A DNA stretch of 64,000 nt from Mantis religiosa (Eukaryota > Arthropoda > Insecta > Mantodea > Mantidae), in assembly GCA_030765055.1 (NCBI GenBank), contig CM060955.1:102102201-102166200 (forward strand), written 5' to 3'. Positions 31,378 to 42,473 of the stretch are shown piece after piece (within the stretch, counting starts at the first letter, position 1; each line of letters starts with the position of its first letter). The notes beneath the pieces were generated by a model, which saw only the letters and a program-made list of their open reading frames with translations, ran no database searches and was not told the origin of the DNA. The translations under genes were made by a program, and so were the position numbers.

Positions 31378-32027
31378 TTACAAGTCAGTAGTTAGACTGT
31401 CCCCACAGGAAAGTAATGAAAATAGCTATGTGTACCTCTCAGAAAAGGAATACAAAAGAAATGTTTAACAGTTTAAAATTTTATTGTAATCACCCGCTCG
31501 AACATGAAATCACAATTCTCTCTTCTTTGTCTCAAATTATAAAAGAATTGAATTCGTTTTGTAGTATTTAAAGGAGTTTTACTTCATTTCTCCCAGTTAA
31601 CGATAAATAAAATGCCGAAAATAATTCTAAAGTCAAGAAGCTTTGCTGCCTTGTTCTTCCGGGATAATTTTAGACAAACACCCAAGAGAGCGTATCAAAT
31701 AAATCTAGATCTCACAACGGATAAGAAATATTCAAGGTATAAATGGAGTGTATTCTTAATGCTTTTTAATCTAGTGCAAATGCATGTTGCTATCCAAGTA
31801 ATATGTAGTGTAATTTTGCTAAAATGTAAAGCATCTCTTATTTGAAATTATGCTACTCGGTCTTTCCTGAATGACTTGTCTGGTAGTGCACCCCTTTCGT
31901 ATTAAATGAATACGCATACATTCGTGCATTAACGAAACATCGACCGACCGTTTCTCCCGCGGAAAATGCAATAGCCAATTGAAGCAAATATGATTGGTGA
32001 ACGATGACAAATATGATTGGCGATCAA
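31378..32027. other. No gene seen
   Basis: Unassigned sequence. The last 50 bp contain the imperfect repeat AAATATGATTGG twice, just before the LTR-like repeat. Confidence 0.5.
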
Positions 32028-32567
32028 TGAGGTTTCTCTCAGGGTATGTGTGGATGGGTGTGAGAAGGGGATTTTCACAACACTGGAATACCCGTCTCCA
32101 AATTATTTATTCACTGCTTCTTTTCAAACATCGAAGTGGAAGTTGCCGACCGAGGGTTACTAATCTCGGTTTAGAATTATTGAATGCTAATCGTTTATTA
32201 CTCGATAAATTTTTATGACCCGACAAATATTCCAGACAGAACAATTTGACCGCTCTAATAGGCTTCAGGTCTCAGACTCCTCTCTTTACCACAGCTGCGT
32301 GTATATAACTTTCACTCTCCAAATTCCTTTTTCAAAAAAAGTCCCTTTGTGGCTGTTTTGGTCGCCATTGTAAATGATCCAAAGAATTCCCTATTCATAC
32401 ACGTCGAGTGACAATTCCTTTAGAAACCTTCTAAGGACACTGCTTCTTTCATGGCTTTGTTATAACACTTTCCCCAACTGAACTGGCCTTGCCCTACCTT
32501 GACAAAGAACCAACATTCCTTTGACATCTATCAAGACTGCTTCTGGCAAACCATAATTTCGGTATCA
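32028..32567 (-). repeat. LTR-like repeat, copy 1
   Basis: A 540-bp sequence starting TGAGGTTTCTCTCAGGG and ending AATTTCGGTATCA, so with TG and CA ends. It is homologous over its length to 45759-46384 (shared blocks GAAGTTGCCGACC, TTTATTACTCGATAAA, CCACAGCTGCG, AAGAACCAACATTCC). Placed 3' of the minus-strand Gag-like pseudogene it would be a 3' LTR; the base run TATGGGGGCA just outside it on the minus strand could be a weak polypurine tract. Orientation is inferred from that neighbour. Confidence 0.5.
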
Positions 32568-33160
32568 AATGCCCCCATAGATGTTATTTTATTATCCCAT
32601 AATGAAATAATATATATGTCTTGCCCGAATATAACGCAAAATATTAGACCTTTGTCAGCAACTTCCAATTCATTTTACAATTTCTTTTCACAACATTAAT
32701 TTTTACGTGACATTTCCTAAAATTTATTCACATGATTACATAACAACAGTTCATTTAAAATTTACCAACATTCTGGTCTGCAATTTTCAACTTTTAAATA
32801 TTACTCGGAAAATATTTCAATCTAACTCATCTCTCTTTTTTCCATCTGATCTACTTAAAATTAATTCATATTGTGGTTACACTTGAAACAATTCCTAAAT
32901 ATACACTCCCATGTTGAAACCATTGTACATTAATATTTGTATACAACATTTCTCAGTTCTTTTTCTTGATTCTATATAAATTTTCTTTTCAAAAGTCTGT
33001 CATTGTTCTGATTTTTTTTTTAAACTGGTTAATTTTTTTTCATACATTTCCGAATATTTCTTTATGATTCCGTATAAACATTATTTTCAAAGGTCTTTAA
33101 GTGTTCTGATTTTCATTACTATATTTTTTTCACTTGTTTAGTTTTAAGTTTCACTGCACT
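32568..33160. other. AT-rich stretch between LTR-like repeat and Gag-like pseudogene
   Basis: Pyrimidine-rich on the plus strand, with no reverse transcriptase, protease or integrase similarity visible where pol would be expected. Confidence 0.5.
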
Positions 33161-33164
33161 GTCA

Positions 33165-33233
33165 CGACACTGTTTATACTTAACCTATACATTTTACACT
33201 ACACTATTTATACTTAGCCTATACATTTTACAA
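33165..33233. repeat. Two tandem units of about 33 bp
   Basis: CACTGTTTATACTTAACCTA and CACTATTTATACTTAGCCTA, each followed by TACATTTTACA, stand side by side. Confidence 0.8.
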
Positions 33234-33260
33234 GTTTGTTTCTTCTCCTTTTGCAATTTG

Positions 33261-34340
33261 TTATGGCAATTTTAAATACTTTAGCCTAAGTTCCCACCAT
33301 TTACAAGAAAATTCATCTTCCCACAACGTACTTCGAAAATACAAGAGAATTTTGCGGACTTTTCCATGTATAAAGGATCTTATTCTACATCCCCATGATT
33401 TTTCCATATCTAGCTTAGGTATTGTACATCGATATCTTGTCCTATCTTTTCTACACATATTCTGATGGAACTGTGCCCCTTGTCCGAAATATTTTAATAT
33501 TTCTCTTTCGTTTCTCCCTCGATTTTGAATGTTTTTCAATGTTTCATTTGTCACCGTGATCTCTATTGCTACCTCACTAATTTCACATGTGGTTTTCTCC
33601 AAATTCCTCGTCAGTTTTCTATTTTCCCATTCTGACACTTCTAATCTACTCCTAGTTTCTTCTAATTCTTTTCTAGCTATTTCTCTCTCTTTGTCTAATT
33701 TCTGTGCTATTTCCTCCCTCAGTTTTCTGTTTTCATTATCTGATTTTTCCTTAACTAAGTTAACAATTTCATTTTCAGAATTCTCTATCTCCTGACTAAC
33801 TTCCTTCCTCACATTATCTGCTATCTGACCAGCTTCTTTCCTTACATTCTCTATTTCCAGACTAACTTGTCTGACATTTTCTAACGCCTGTTGTTGATTC
33901 TCTAACTTCTTTCCTAGTTCTATTTGTCCTAACTCAAACTTCTGAACACTATTTTATAACTTTTCTTCTATCTTTTTTAAACTTTGATTGTTATCATCTA
34001 TCTTTTTACTTAAACTTTCACTTAAATTTGATTGTTATCCTTCATCTCTTTTCTTAAACTTTCACTTAAACTTTTATTGTTATCCTTCATCTCTTTTCTT
34101 AAACGTTCACTTAAACTTTGATTGTTATCATCTATCTTTTTACTTAAACTTTCACTTAAACTTTCAACACTTGCGAACACTTTTCTAATGTCCTCTAACA
34201 TATTTATTTCCCTTTCTACATTATCTAGGACAGTTCTACTACACTCTGGTACTTCGACTTCCTGCCTACTGCTACTAGCATCAACCTCCTGAACTCCCAT
34301 GCTTTCTACAGAATTTTGACTCAGCGATGTATCGGCAGTA
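33261..34340 (-). pseudogene. Coiled-coil protein, probably retrotransposon Gag-like
   Basis: Reading leftward, the first frame runs VQEVDASSSRQEVEVPECSR, then ETV-free heptad-type sequence INMLEDIRKVFASVESLSES and a 15-residue unit (SLSESLRKEMKDNNK and variants) repeated about four times. A one-base deletion near 34027 and a TAA near 33955 follow. The second frame (33812-33261) is a long E/K/R-rich coiled coil (KLREEIAQKLDKEREIARKE, LEETRSRLEVSEWENRKLT) ending in a tryptophan-containing tail (WEDEFSCKWWELRLKYLK). Long coiled coils of this kind occur in insect Gag proteins, and an LTR-like repeat lies downstream. No zinc knuckle or pol is seen, so a host coiled-coil pseudogene is the alternative. 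Confidence 0.5.
33982..34165 (-). repeat. 45-bp (15-codon) tandem repeat, about four units
   Basis: Four units of 44-45 bp with the core ATTGTTATC..TCATCT and TTAAACTTTCACTTAAA. The second unit has lost one base, which causes the frameshift in the surrounding pseudogene. The units alternate between two variants. Confidence 0.85.
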
Positions 34341-34399
34341 TATTTACAGCGTTCTACAAAATATAAAAATATGGTTGTTCTCAATGGTGGCACTTTGAA

Positions 34400-34905
34400 A
34401 GGAACATAGTTATTTGTACAGCGATGTTAAGCACAAAAACTGTTATTTAATGACCCACAAATGCCTTCATGTATAGTTGCAGCGGTGCATGCAAGTTGTG
34501 TTGTATGGTGTGACAAGTAAGCCTCAGGGTCAAAGTGGGCCGCAAAGGAAGGGAAACATCTGAAGATCTAAGGAAGAGGATTATTGTATTTTATAAACAG
34601 TAAAATATCATATTCTGAAATCGCTCGCACAGCAAGACATGCAGAGTATCATCAAATATTTTACAGAAACCAATGTATTAATACATAAAGAGTGGACCGC
34701 CCACAGAAACTAAATTCTAGGGAACAAAGGAAAGTGAGGAAAATGGTGGAGAAAAACCCTCAAATTTCTGCCTGTATAGAAAACAGTATGGGAAACACCT
34801 AACATCCAAGCAAACCTAGCACGACACATCAAACGTACTGGTGGTATTATGGCTTGGGGATGCACGCCTTTTCTATTGTTCTAAGTTTGTAATCGCCAAT
34901 TACTC
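34400..34905 (+). pseudogene. Tc1-like transposase remnant, internally deleted
   Basis: Decayed blocks on the plus strand: a segment like SEDLRKRIIVFY (34560), PQKLNS-type sequence near 34700, then EENGGEKPSNFCL / MVEKNPQIS in adjoining frames (34740), and KRTGGIMAWGCTPF (34830-34870), corresponding to the Tc1 motif K.(G)GG..M.WGC. The first catalytic region between them and the C-terminus are missing. It abuts the 5' end of the Gag-like pseudogene and may have truncated it. Confidence 0.6.
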
Positions 34906-36119
34906 ATAATAAAATATCTTACATTGTATTTGCAGCTATATGAATACTTATGTCCATGAATGTATGTGCTCCCGATTATATCAATTGGGAAAACGAATTT
35001 AATTCGTTACGCTGGCTAAACTTTCGTTATAACTCAAGGGCTGTCTGCACATATACAGGTATGAATACACTATGAATAGTCGATGAATTTATACAACTAA
35101 AATACTAGTATAGGGAAATCAATGGAATATAATACCTTCTAATTCATCGTACATTTTAGTCCTCTTAATTGTGAAAGACTCTTGCATAAATGATAAACGA
35201 TAAGAATTAGACAAAATAGTACTACATAAAATTGCATGTTCCGTTAAAATACGCAACAAATTCAATAGTTCTGTAGAACAAACATTAATGAGACATTGCT
35301 CCGTATTGTTTGGTATTTTTAAACATCTATTCATAATTTTCTCAAAGAGAAGGCCATTATTCTGTTTATGGCATGGTCCTGGAAAGAAAATTATTAAAAA
35401 TTTTGTAATTTCCTAGTCATATGAGTGAAACAGATAAAATTTTTGTTTGCATACATTACAAGTATAATATTTTAGTATAATTAATATGCGAAATCGACGA
35501 TGAAGTGTCAAAGTAACATAATATTAGGGGAAAAACTAAAGTACTACGTCTATTGCAACTAGATTTTCTGGCGATTTATTTTGTTATTAGATATAATCAA
35601 GCGACTAAAGCCATCCTGAGAGTAAAACTATTTTGCAACCCGAGTAAGGCTGTGTCGCCCTTTATGTAGAACCTCAGGTGCCAAACTGGGAATATGTAGT
35701 AAAATTCCGCAATGGAGTTTGTTATGTGGAAGTGGGTTGGCTATAACACTAAGTTTATAATTTTAAATTATTTTAAATCATTTTTGTTCTTATGCCCCTT
35801 TTGTTTATATTTAATAATTCTGGTAAGTACACTGTAATATTTAACCAAAGGAAATATACTGATGGTTTTTTTCGGGAAATTGCAACACAGTGAGTGAATT
35901 TACCGAATGAATCCAAACTTGGCGATTGACTAGAATAGTGTGAAAATAATAAGTGATTAGGGTTGCAGACAGATGTGGTACATGGAGGCTGAGCAGGGCC
36001 TTATGTATTTGTTAGGCAAGGGCAGTGTTACATCAAGTGTAGTCAGTGCAGTATTGTCAGACAAGGTGGAAACGCTAAATTGAGTTCCAGCATACATCTT
36101 CACGTCAAAGTAAGCCTTA
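34906..36119. other. No gene seen
   Basis: AT-rich unassigned sequence. Confidence 0.5.
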
Positions 36120-36440
36120 ACAGCATATGAGTGAGTTCGAATTATTGGTCTCCTGGAAGAGGATTTGTCATATCATGAGATTTTGGCTTGTACCGCGTCT
36201 GCCGCTACGAGACTGATGCATGTGTCAAAGCAGAGGTTACAAGAAATTTATGCTTAGAGAAGAGCTTGTACTGGACCACGAAAGATGACCACAGCACGGG
36301 TATGTCCGTAGGACCATAAAGGATTTCACAATTTCATGTAAAATGTTGACTTAAACCTGGAGCACTGCAGCAGGTTTGAACCTGAAGAAATCCAACAATA
36401 AACGTAAAAGTTTGAAAATTCACTTATAATATCCCAAAAG
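36120..36440 (+). pseudogene. Tc1-like transposase N-terminal fragment
   Basis: The plus strand gives MSEFE (36127), then in the next frame RIIGLLEEDLSYHEI (36139) and ATRLMHVSKQRLQE, followed by PQHGYVRRTIKDFTISCKML and TWSTAAGLNLKKS. This matches the order of paired-like helix-turn-helix domains in Tc1-type transposases (R.(I)GL.EAG.S..EI, then R.TIKD..., TAAGL..S). No DDE core follows. Confidence 0.6.
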
Positions 36441-36539
36441 AAGCAATTAATAAAGGAACGGCACTTAAAACTGCAACCATGACAGGTTAGGTACTATTAA
36501 TTCTGTAACATGTAAGTTATAACAATTGATTTAATGTCA

Positions 36540-37233
36540 AGACGGCTCATGATCTTCGCAGTAAATAGGAACACACGGTACAGCTTCCGGCAAAAACCAA
36601 ACCCAGCTCCGGGCCATTGGCGAATGGAGCGCAAAATGGCGAATTACAAGTAACCCGGAGAATAACTCTGCAATTCTCCTGGCGAAAACCAGAGCCAACC
36701 GGTTGCAGCAGAACTTCGTTTTACGGCGCCGTAGAATCTCATGGGTGCAAACGGCAAAGTATCTCGGAGTGACGCTGGACCGTAAGTTAACTTACGTTCC
36801 GCACGTCAAGGGCAAGGTCCAGCTGGGGCACGTCGCACTCCGGAGCCTATACCCTATTTTGTGATCAACAATGCCCATCCGACTCAAACTCCAGCTGTAT
36901 CGGGCGATCATTCCGCCTATGATTCTGTACGGCTGTGAGATCTGGGGAACAGTGGCTAATAGGTACCACTTTCATCAGGCTCCAGACGCTGCAGAACAAG
37001 GCACTTCGCATCATATACGATACAGACATGAGATTTCCTGCTCATATCCTACATGAGCACTCCCAAATTCCGTACATTGTCGACGTCATCCGCGAGAGGG
37101 CACGATCAATGTACCACAAAATCCAAAATCACCCCAACCCTTTAGTGAACTCCCTGGGCAGGTATGACCAGAGGGATCAAAGACGCTTGCCATCCTTCAG
37201 ACTACCAAAAGACGTCTTGGGGCTCCTTGTATA
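36540..37233 (+). pseudogene. Jockey-like LINE: end of reverse transcriptase and C-terminus
   Basis: Blocks in order: an ADDL-like remnant (about 36546), TQLRAIGEWSAKWRITSNPE (36601-36660), ISWVQTAKYLGVTLDRKLTY (36736), a stop near 36860, MPIRLKLQLYRAIIPPMILY with GCEIWGT (36871-36945), a one-base frameshift near 36965, then LQTLQNKALRIIYDTDMRFP and SQIPYIVDVIRERA (36990-37110), ending at 37233. AKYLGV.LD, IRP...Y and LQ..QNK.LR are the standard thumb motifs of Jockey-clade elements. Everything upstream is missing. It is GC-richer than its surroundings, suggesting a younger insertion. Confidence 0.85.
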
Positions 37234-38869
37234 ATCCAAGAGAAACCCCAGATGTCTCTAGGACCAATTTTTACGCCTGATGGATCAAGTGCTATACAAC
37301 CCGTAACCAAAACGGAGCAAAAACTTTAATCGTGTCTCCCAAAACGGGAATACGATTAAGTGCAGCTGTCTATGAGAATTAAACAAGGGCATCCCATTCC
37401 AAATTCCCCCAAAAATTCAAACACCTCAGCAGAACATGGAACCAATTACTAGTTCATTTCGCAGGTTAAGCCGCCAAGCGGCTAGGTACTGCGGCATAAG
37501 ACACCCGGACGGGGAAAAAGAAAAATAACCCCGCCGACTAGGAATACCTCTGGATCTCTGGACATTTGTGGTGCTGCCACAGTCAAAAGTTTAGCAGGCT
37601 GAGGCAGCTCGTCTTTTGTTCCTTACAAAATAAATGTTCATGTCTGAGTTAAAGTAGACCGGATCAAAATATTTCGCTTTTCTTTGCAAAATGTGCTGTA
37701 GCCTGCAAACTCCTGTTTCATGAATTTTATAATTGGGAAACAGAAAAGCAAGACAAAGACCTACAAAAGGCAGTTTTTATGAATAAACCGCTTATTTGAT
37801 ATAAGGGGTTCTGTTGTTATACGCAGCAGCCAGAGGGATGAATTTTCTGACTTCTATGGCTATTAAATTAAAAGGGCAAGGGCGACTTATCAGAGACAGG
37901 AAGGGATTATTAGCCGGAGGTTGCACCTATCGCTGTGCTTTATCTTTACGTCATACTTATTCCTTCAAGTGTTTTCTGCCTCTATTAAGCTTCCTTATTG
38001 CTGTCCCGAAGGGCAAATGAAACTTCCATCAAATATGAAGTTATAAAATCCCGCCCCCTATCTGGCTTCATTTCCACGGCTACTGTTCTTTATAACGTCA
38101 ATAAGGCTTTAGTTTTCATATAGGCCTGCCTGCCTTGGCTCATGAACAATGGACGGCTGCTATAATACCCACACTTGGTGATTACACTTTCCATATCAAC
38201 GCTACACCTGCTGTGAGGAAGTGCTACAGACCTCCTCCTACAGTGTTATCATTAAACTTACTTCCAAAGACAAACCAGCAGTCTTTAAGCAAATTGGGAG
38301 CATGTGCTTGAAACCTCCACTAGCAACCGAAAATCATAATGGATGTGCATTCTTCAGAGATAGTATTATAACTTTATACGATTTTAATTTGATCAATTAA
38401 AAATTGTTATGAAATTTAAGAAAATGTTTACACAAAACATGGTATAGTTGCAGTTTCCTGCAGAGAATTAAAACACGTCCATTGAAATAATTCAAGAATG
38501 TTAAAATGTAATAGCTTCGTGAGGATTATTAATATATTTTCTATAGAATTACAAGGGGAAGTTCCATTCCAGATTTAATAGGAAATATTCGATCTGCAGC
38601 TTCCTAACTGAAAAGAGTATTTAGAAAAACGTACATATCTGTGTGTTTGTATGTATGTCTGTTAAAAGCGTGATTCAAGAAGGACACCTCGGTTGAATAA
38701 CAAACTTGGTATGTAAGCTCAACATCTTCCAAGGAAGCAAGGCAGGTTTTCAACAAAACTCTCACCCACCCCCAAAGAAAACTACCCTTTGTATGATAAA
38801 CTTCTCGAAAATTTTAATTTTCTCAAAGTTTGCTATGGCTTTCATTATATTACAATATTTTTTGTGTGT
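37234..38869. other. LINE 3' flank, then nothing recognised
   Basis: The first 300 bp may be the LINE 3' untranslated region. The rest, including an open frame at 37814-38020, shows no domain. Confidence 0.45.
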
Positions 38870-39097
38870 AATTTACGTCCTCCAACGTTGTCATATTGGA
38901 CGGTAAATGAAATAAGTGAAATGATGCTCAAATGAGTCCGGGGTCCATGGAGCTTAGAGTTACCCAACATTCGTCTTTTAGGATAAGGAAAACCCCGGAA
39001 AAACCTTACCTAACATGGTCACCCTGACTGAGATTCGAACTCAGGACCTCTTGAACGTGAGGCAGACATGCTACCATCTACGCTACCGAAGCGGGCA
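38870..39097 (-). repeat. SINE-B copy 5
   Basis: Minus-strand SINE-B: the complement head is CGCTTCGGTAGCGTAGATGG, with B-box side GTCCCGAGTTCGAATCTCAG and body GGTTTTCCTTATCC; it ends GTTGGAGGACGTAAAT. The boxes are well kept. Confidence 0.9.
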
Positions 39098-39183
39098 TAT
39101 TACGATATGTTTAATATATTTTCAAGGAAATGCAAAGCATGCTTTTATTATTCTGGAAGTAGCTTTTAAGACCTCATCTGTGT

Positions 39184-39436
39184 CCGCCTCGGTAAAGTAG
39201 ATGGTAAATTGTCTGCCTCACGTTCAAGAGGTCCCGAGTTCCAATCTCGGTCAGGAAAAGTTACCTAGATGAGGATTTTTACCGGGGGTTTCCCTTATCC
39301 TTAAAGATTTGCCGGTTGGCTCTAAGCTCAATGGACTACGGGATCAATTGAGCATCATTTCACCCATTTCATTCACCGATATGACTTAACGTTGGAGGAC
39401 GTAAAATAACAACAGCAACAACAACAACAAAACAAG
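39184..39436 (+). repeat. SINE-B copy 6
   Basis: Plus-strand SINE-B: head CGCCTCGGTAAAGTAGATGG, B-box side GTCCCGAGTTCCAATCTCGG, end GTTGGAGGACGTAAAATAAC with a (CAA)n tail. It faces copy 5 head to head across 86 bp, giving a long inverted repeat. Confidence 0.9.
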
Positions 39437-39611
39437 AAGACGTCATCAATTCTGGATACGTTTTGCGGAACTGGCAACTGTAAGAGTTAGACAAATATTA
39501 CTACAGAAATCTGCAGATCTCGTTAAAACACTCAAACTACCTAAAACACATTTTTTGTGTGGGGACAAATATTTTAGAGTAATTCCTTGCTAGGTGCTTG
39601 AATTATCAAAT

Positions 39612-39651
<40 letters not shown>
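39612..39651. repeat. (CA)n(TA)n microsatellite
   Basis: Seven CA units followed by about twelve TA units. Confidence 0.9.
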
Positions 39652-39735
39652 TCTAAGTCAGAAAATCATTATTCATTAGTTTACTTCTTGTCCTTGCAAA
39701 GGTAATGCCATTCTAAACCATTGGCTCCTAGAAGA

Positions 39736-39955
39736 TATAATAATAACCCACGGCGCGACAGCCCTTAAGAGGGCCAAGGCCTACCAACCCGACTGCCGGG
39801 CTCAGGCCCACTTACGCACGGCAGAGGTGGTCACTGGTCCTATACTCGGGACCTAAAATCCCCACCACATGGGTAGGATCGAACCCGGACCGCTTTCCGT
39901 GGCCAGGGACCAAGGCATGCTGCCTTAGCCCGCTACGCCACGGCGCAGGACCTTA
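39736..39955 (-). repeat. SINE-D, most complete copy
   Basis: The complement begins GCGCCGTGGCGTAGCGGGCT (A-box side) with B-box GGGTTCGATCC, body GATTTTAGGTCCCGAGTATA, and end CAGTCGGGTTGGTAGGCC, GGCTGTCGCGCCGTGG. Partial copies lie at 12328-12505 and 16221-16350. Confidence 0.85.
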
Positions 39956-40371
39956 GAAGATATAGTTATCCCTTATGTCTTCTCTATGTGAAAGTTTACT
40001 GTATCAACATAGAGCAGATAGAAGAAAAAGTATTTCCAAGAATAGTTTTTAAAAAGGTGAGATGTTCATCAATTTTATTGGCTGCAAGTAAATTTTCTGA
40101 TGTCCAGACAGCTTCCTTCTGCATTTCTATATGTAGGAAGAAAAGTAATTCACTTGCCTCTAGCAGCCAGATCTGCTTCGCTGTGTTTAATATGCGCAGT
40201 GAATGCTTGAGTTGCAATTTATTCAGTAAATCCCCATGTGTTCGAAGAAATAAAGGACATTGTCGTGGCGGCTTTTTTCAACATTCCGGTCAAAGAAATT
40301 CGTCATTCATTCTTATGCTCAAAAATGCCACGCTTGCACAGGCGGAGAGAGACGCCAATAAGGAAAGGAAA
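39956..40371. other. No gene seen
   Basis: An open frame on each strand (39988-40440 plus; 39996-40217 minus). Neither has a motif I recognise. Confidence 0.45.
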
Positions 40372-40579
40372 CGAGAGGGTCGGCTGAAAAGTTCCGGGCC
40401 TCACAAAGAAATGCCGCCACTGGGCCAGTTTGACGGATAGCATCATAGAGTTGAACTCTAGACTAGCCTGTATCCATAGTTACAAATCTATAGCTAATTT
40501 AATTTTTCAAAGACAGCATTTTAAACAAGTGTTGACCTTTCACGAAAATGAAGGATTTGGAAAAACGAGGCGTTTGTTA

Positions 40580-41431
40580 TAGAAAACATGTTTATTGTCA
40601 ATGAATGCTACGTTGATGGAAAGGCGGAACTTACAGCAATTTTTCTACGTAATTACCATTGCCTTCGATGCACATTTGCATACGCTGTGGCAGTTTTTGT
40701 ATACCTTTGACATAGCACTCTCCCGCCAAGTTCCGCAGGTAGCGCTCAACCTCGTTTTTCAAATCATCGTCGGTCTGGCAATTAATTCCATCCCAGTATG
40801 ACTTCAACACAGGAAACAGATGATAATCACCAGGTGCAAAGTCTGGACTGTAGGGGGGGATGAGTGAGGGTGTCCCATCCGAACTGGGTCGGGAGCATTT
40901 AGGGAACACCCCTCGCACACACCTTGCAATAATGCAAATGTTCGGTCAAAATCTTGTCAATCGTAGTCTTACTGACTTCAGGGATAACTTCACACAGCTC
41001 GCGAACTGTCACACGCCGATCTTTAAGCATTTCTTACTCCACTTTTGCAACTGTTTCGGCTGAAACCGAAGGCCGACCAGAATGCTGTTCGTCATGGAAG
41101 TCTGTACGTCTGGCCCACCTTCGCACGTTTTTGACGTCCATTTTGTGTCCCATAGGCTCCGCATAACTGACGATGAATTTAAGTGGGGGTAGTGCCCTTG
41201 GCACTCAAAAAAAAAAACGGATCACTGCACGCAACTCGCACTTGGCGGCGGAAGGGATTGGAAGCTCAATCGGAAACGGCTGCTCAGCCGAGAATAATGG
41301 TTACAAGGATTCGTTGTGATGGGGATTTGAAGGGGTGACACCAGGCTACACGCCAGTGTTGCCGGATCTCGCGTAATAGCATACCTCATGGCTCCAGCGT
41401 CTTGGAGACCTTATTTTATGAACACGTCTCG
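40580..41431 (-). mobile_element. mariner family M4, inner insertion, internally deleted
   Basis: The inner element's right end reads, as complement, CGAGACGTGTTCATAAAAT; the left end TAGAAAACATGTTTATTG is a weaker match. TA stands at both junctions (40578-40579 and 41432-41433), and rejoining the outer reading across one TA restores its frame. A poly(A) run at 41205-41217 lies in the 5' untranslated part. Confidence 0.75.
40631..41162 (-). pseudogene. M4 mariner transposase, lacking the first two catalytic residues
   Basis: Minus strand: MDVKNVRRWARRTDFHDEQH (from 41141), SGRPSVSAETVAKVE, a stop, EMLKDRRVTVRELCEVIPEV, KTTIDKILTEHLHYCKVCAR, then a jump to PPYSPDFAPGDYHLFPVLKS and DDDLKNEVERYLRNLAGECY, IQKLPQRMQMC (to 40631). 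The joint lies right after the VPRLL-type motif, so the DETW and HDNA blocks are missing. Only the last aspartate remains. Confidence 0.85.
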
Positions 41432-42473
41432 TACATCCATTTGGAGGTTTAACGCCTAAAGAAATCAAGGAGGAAATGGACAGTACTTTGAAAGACTCTG
41501 CCCCTTCATATGCAGTGATTAAAATGTGGGTTGCAGGGTATAAAATGGAACGTACGTGTACTAGTGATTAGCCTCGCTCTGGGCGCCCTGTGGAAGTCAC
41601 AAGTACAGAAATCATTGAAAAAATTCATCGTTTAGATCTGGAAGACCACAGATTAAAATTTTTTGAGATAGCAGAGGCTGTGAACATGTCAAAACAACGT
41701 GCAGGTATTCCAGTATTTTAAGAAACTTTTGGGCTTTCAGATGTGTGCCACGTCTGTTGACACCTGATCAAAAGTTGGAAAGAAAAACTATTTCTTTTAA
41801 TAGGTTGGAGCTCTATTGTCAAAATCCCAGTGAATGTTTATAACGGCTTATTACCATAAATCACACTTGGATACATCACTACACTCCAGAAAGTAAATCA
41901 TAGTCAAAGTAGTGAATTGCGCCAGGTGAGCCAACTCCAGAAAAAGTCACTTTGTAAGCTGACAGGGTTATGACGAGAGTTTTCTGGGATGCACAAGGAA
42001 TTATTTTTATGCATTACCTTGAAAAGGATAAAAAATTACTGGTAACTTCCACGCAAGCTTACTGCAAGTTTGATTGATGAGGCGGAAGGAGAAAGAGTTT
42101 ATTTGGCAAATAAAACAATCTTGTTTATTCATGACAATGCTCCGGACCATCTTTCAGTCATTGCCATGGGAAAAACGTGTGAATCAAAGTTCAAATTGCT
42201 TGAAGATCCACCATATAAGGCGGATCTAGCACCCAATGACTACCGCCTGTTCCCGAACCTCGAAACATTTGTTGGAGGACGAAGATTACACAGCAACGAG
42301 GAGGTCATTGGATGCAGTAAACAGCTATTTGATAAGTCGCAGTACAGAGATTGTTTAAATTAGAACACTAATATGGCATATATTAGAAGTTTTGGAGACA
42401 ATGTTGAGAATTCAAAAAAATGAAATTGTTATATCTTACTGCGAGGCCCGAGACTTATCAGCCGGTCCTCGTA

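Larger units (their letters stand above)
40549..42363 (+). pseudogene. M5 mariner transposase, interrupted and decayed
   Basis: Starts MKDLEKRGVCY (40549), is broken by the inner mariner at a TA, and resumes at 41432 with IHLE, then after a one-base shift GLTPKEIKEEM (41449), a stop, RSGRPVEVTSTEIIEKIHRL (41578), EIAEAVNMSKQRA, a damaged RWVPRLL-like block, WDAQGIIFMHYLEKD (about 41988), FIHDNAPDH (42120; second catalytic aspartate), PPYKADLAPNDYRLFPNLET (42210; third aspartate kept) and GGRRLHSNEEV, ending at 42363. The order is that of a mariner transposase resembling the type fused in vertebrate SETMAR. The first DETW motif reads as ITHTW-like, so that aspartate is lost. Many stops make it inactive. 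Confidence 0.85.
40372..42471 (+). mobile_element. mariner family M5, split by another mariner
   Basis: The ends are GGGTCGGCTGAAAAGTTCCG (40377) and, as complement, AGGACCGGCTGATAAGTCTC (42469), both continuing GGGCCTC. They enclose 2.1 kb. Removing the 852-bp inner mariner leaves about 1.25 kb, the normal size of the family. TA follows the right end at 42472-42473; the left flank has lost its TA. Confidence 0.8.

Noticed and set aside
33529..33795. 88-codon serine/leucine-rich frame (plus)
   Set aside because: It is the antisense of the coiled-coil pseudogene.
33982..34165. Regularly spaced repeats that might suggest a CRISPR array
   Set aside because: The 45-bp units are directly adjacent and form a protein repeat in a pseudogene; there are no unique spacers and the DNA is eukaryotic.
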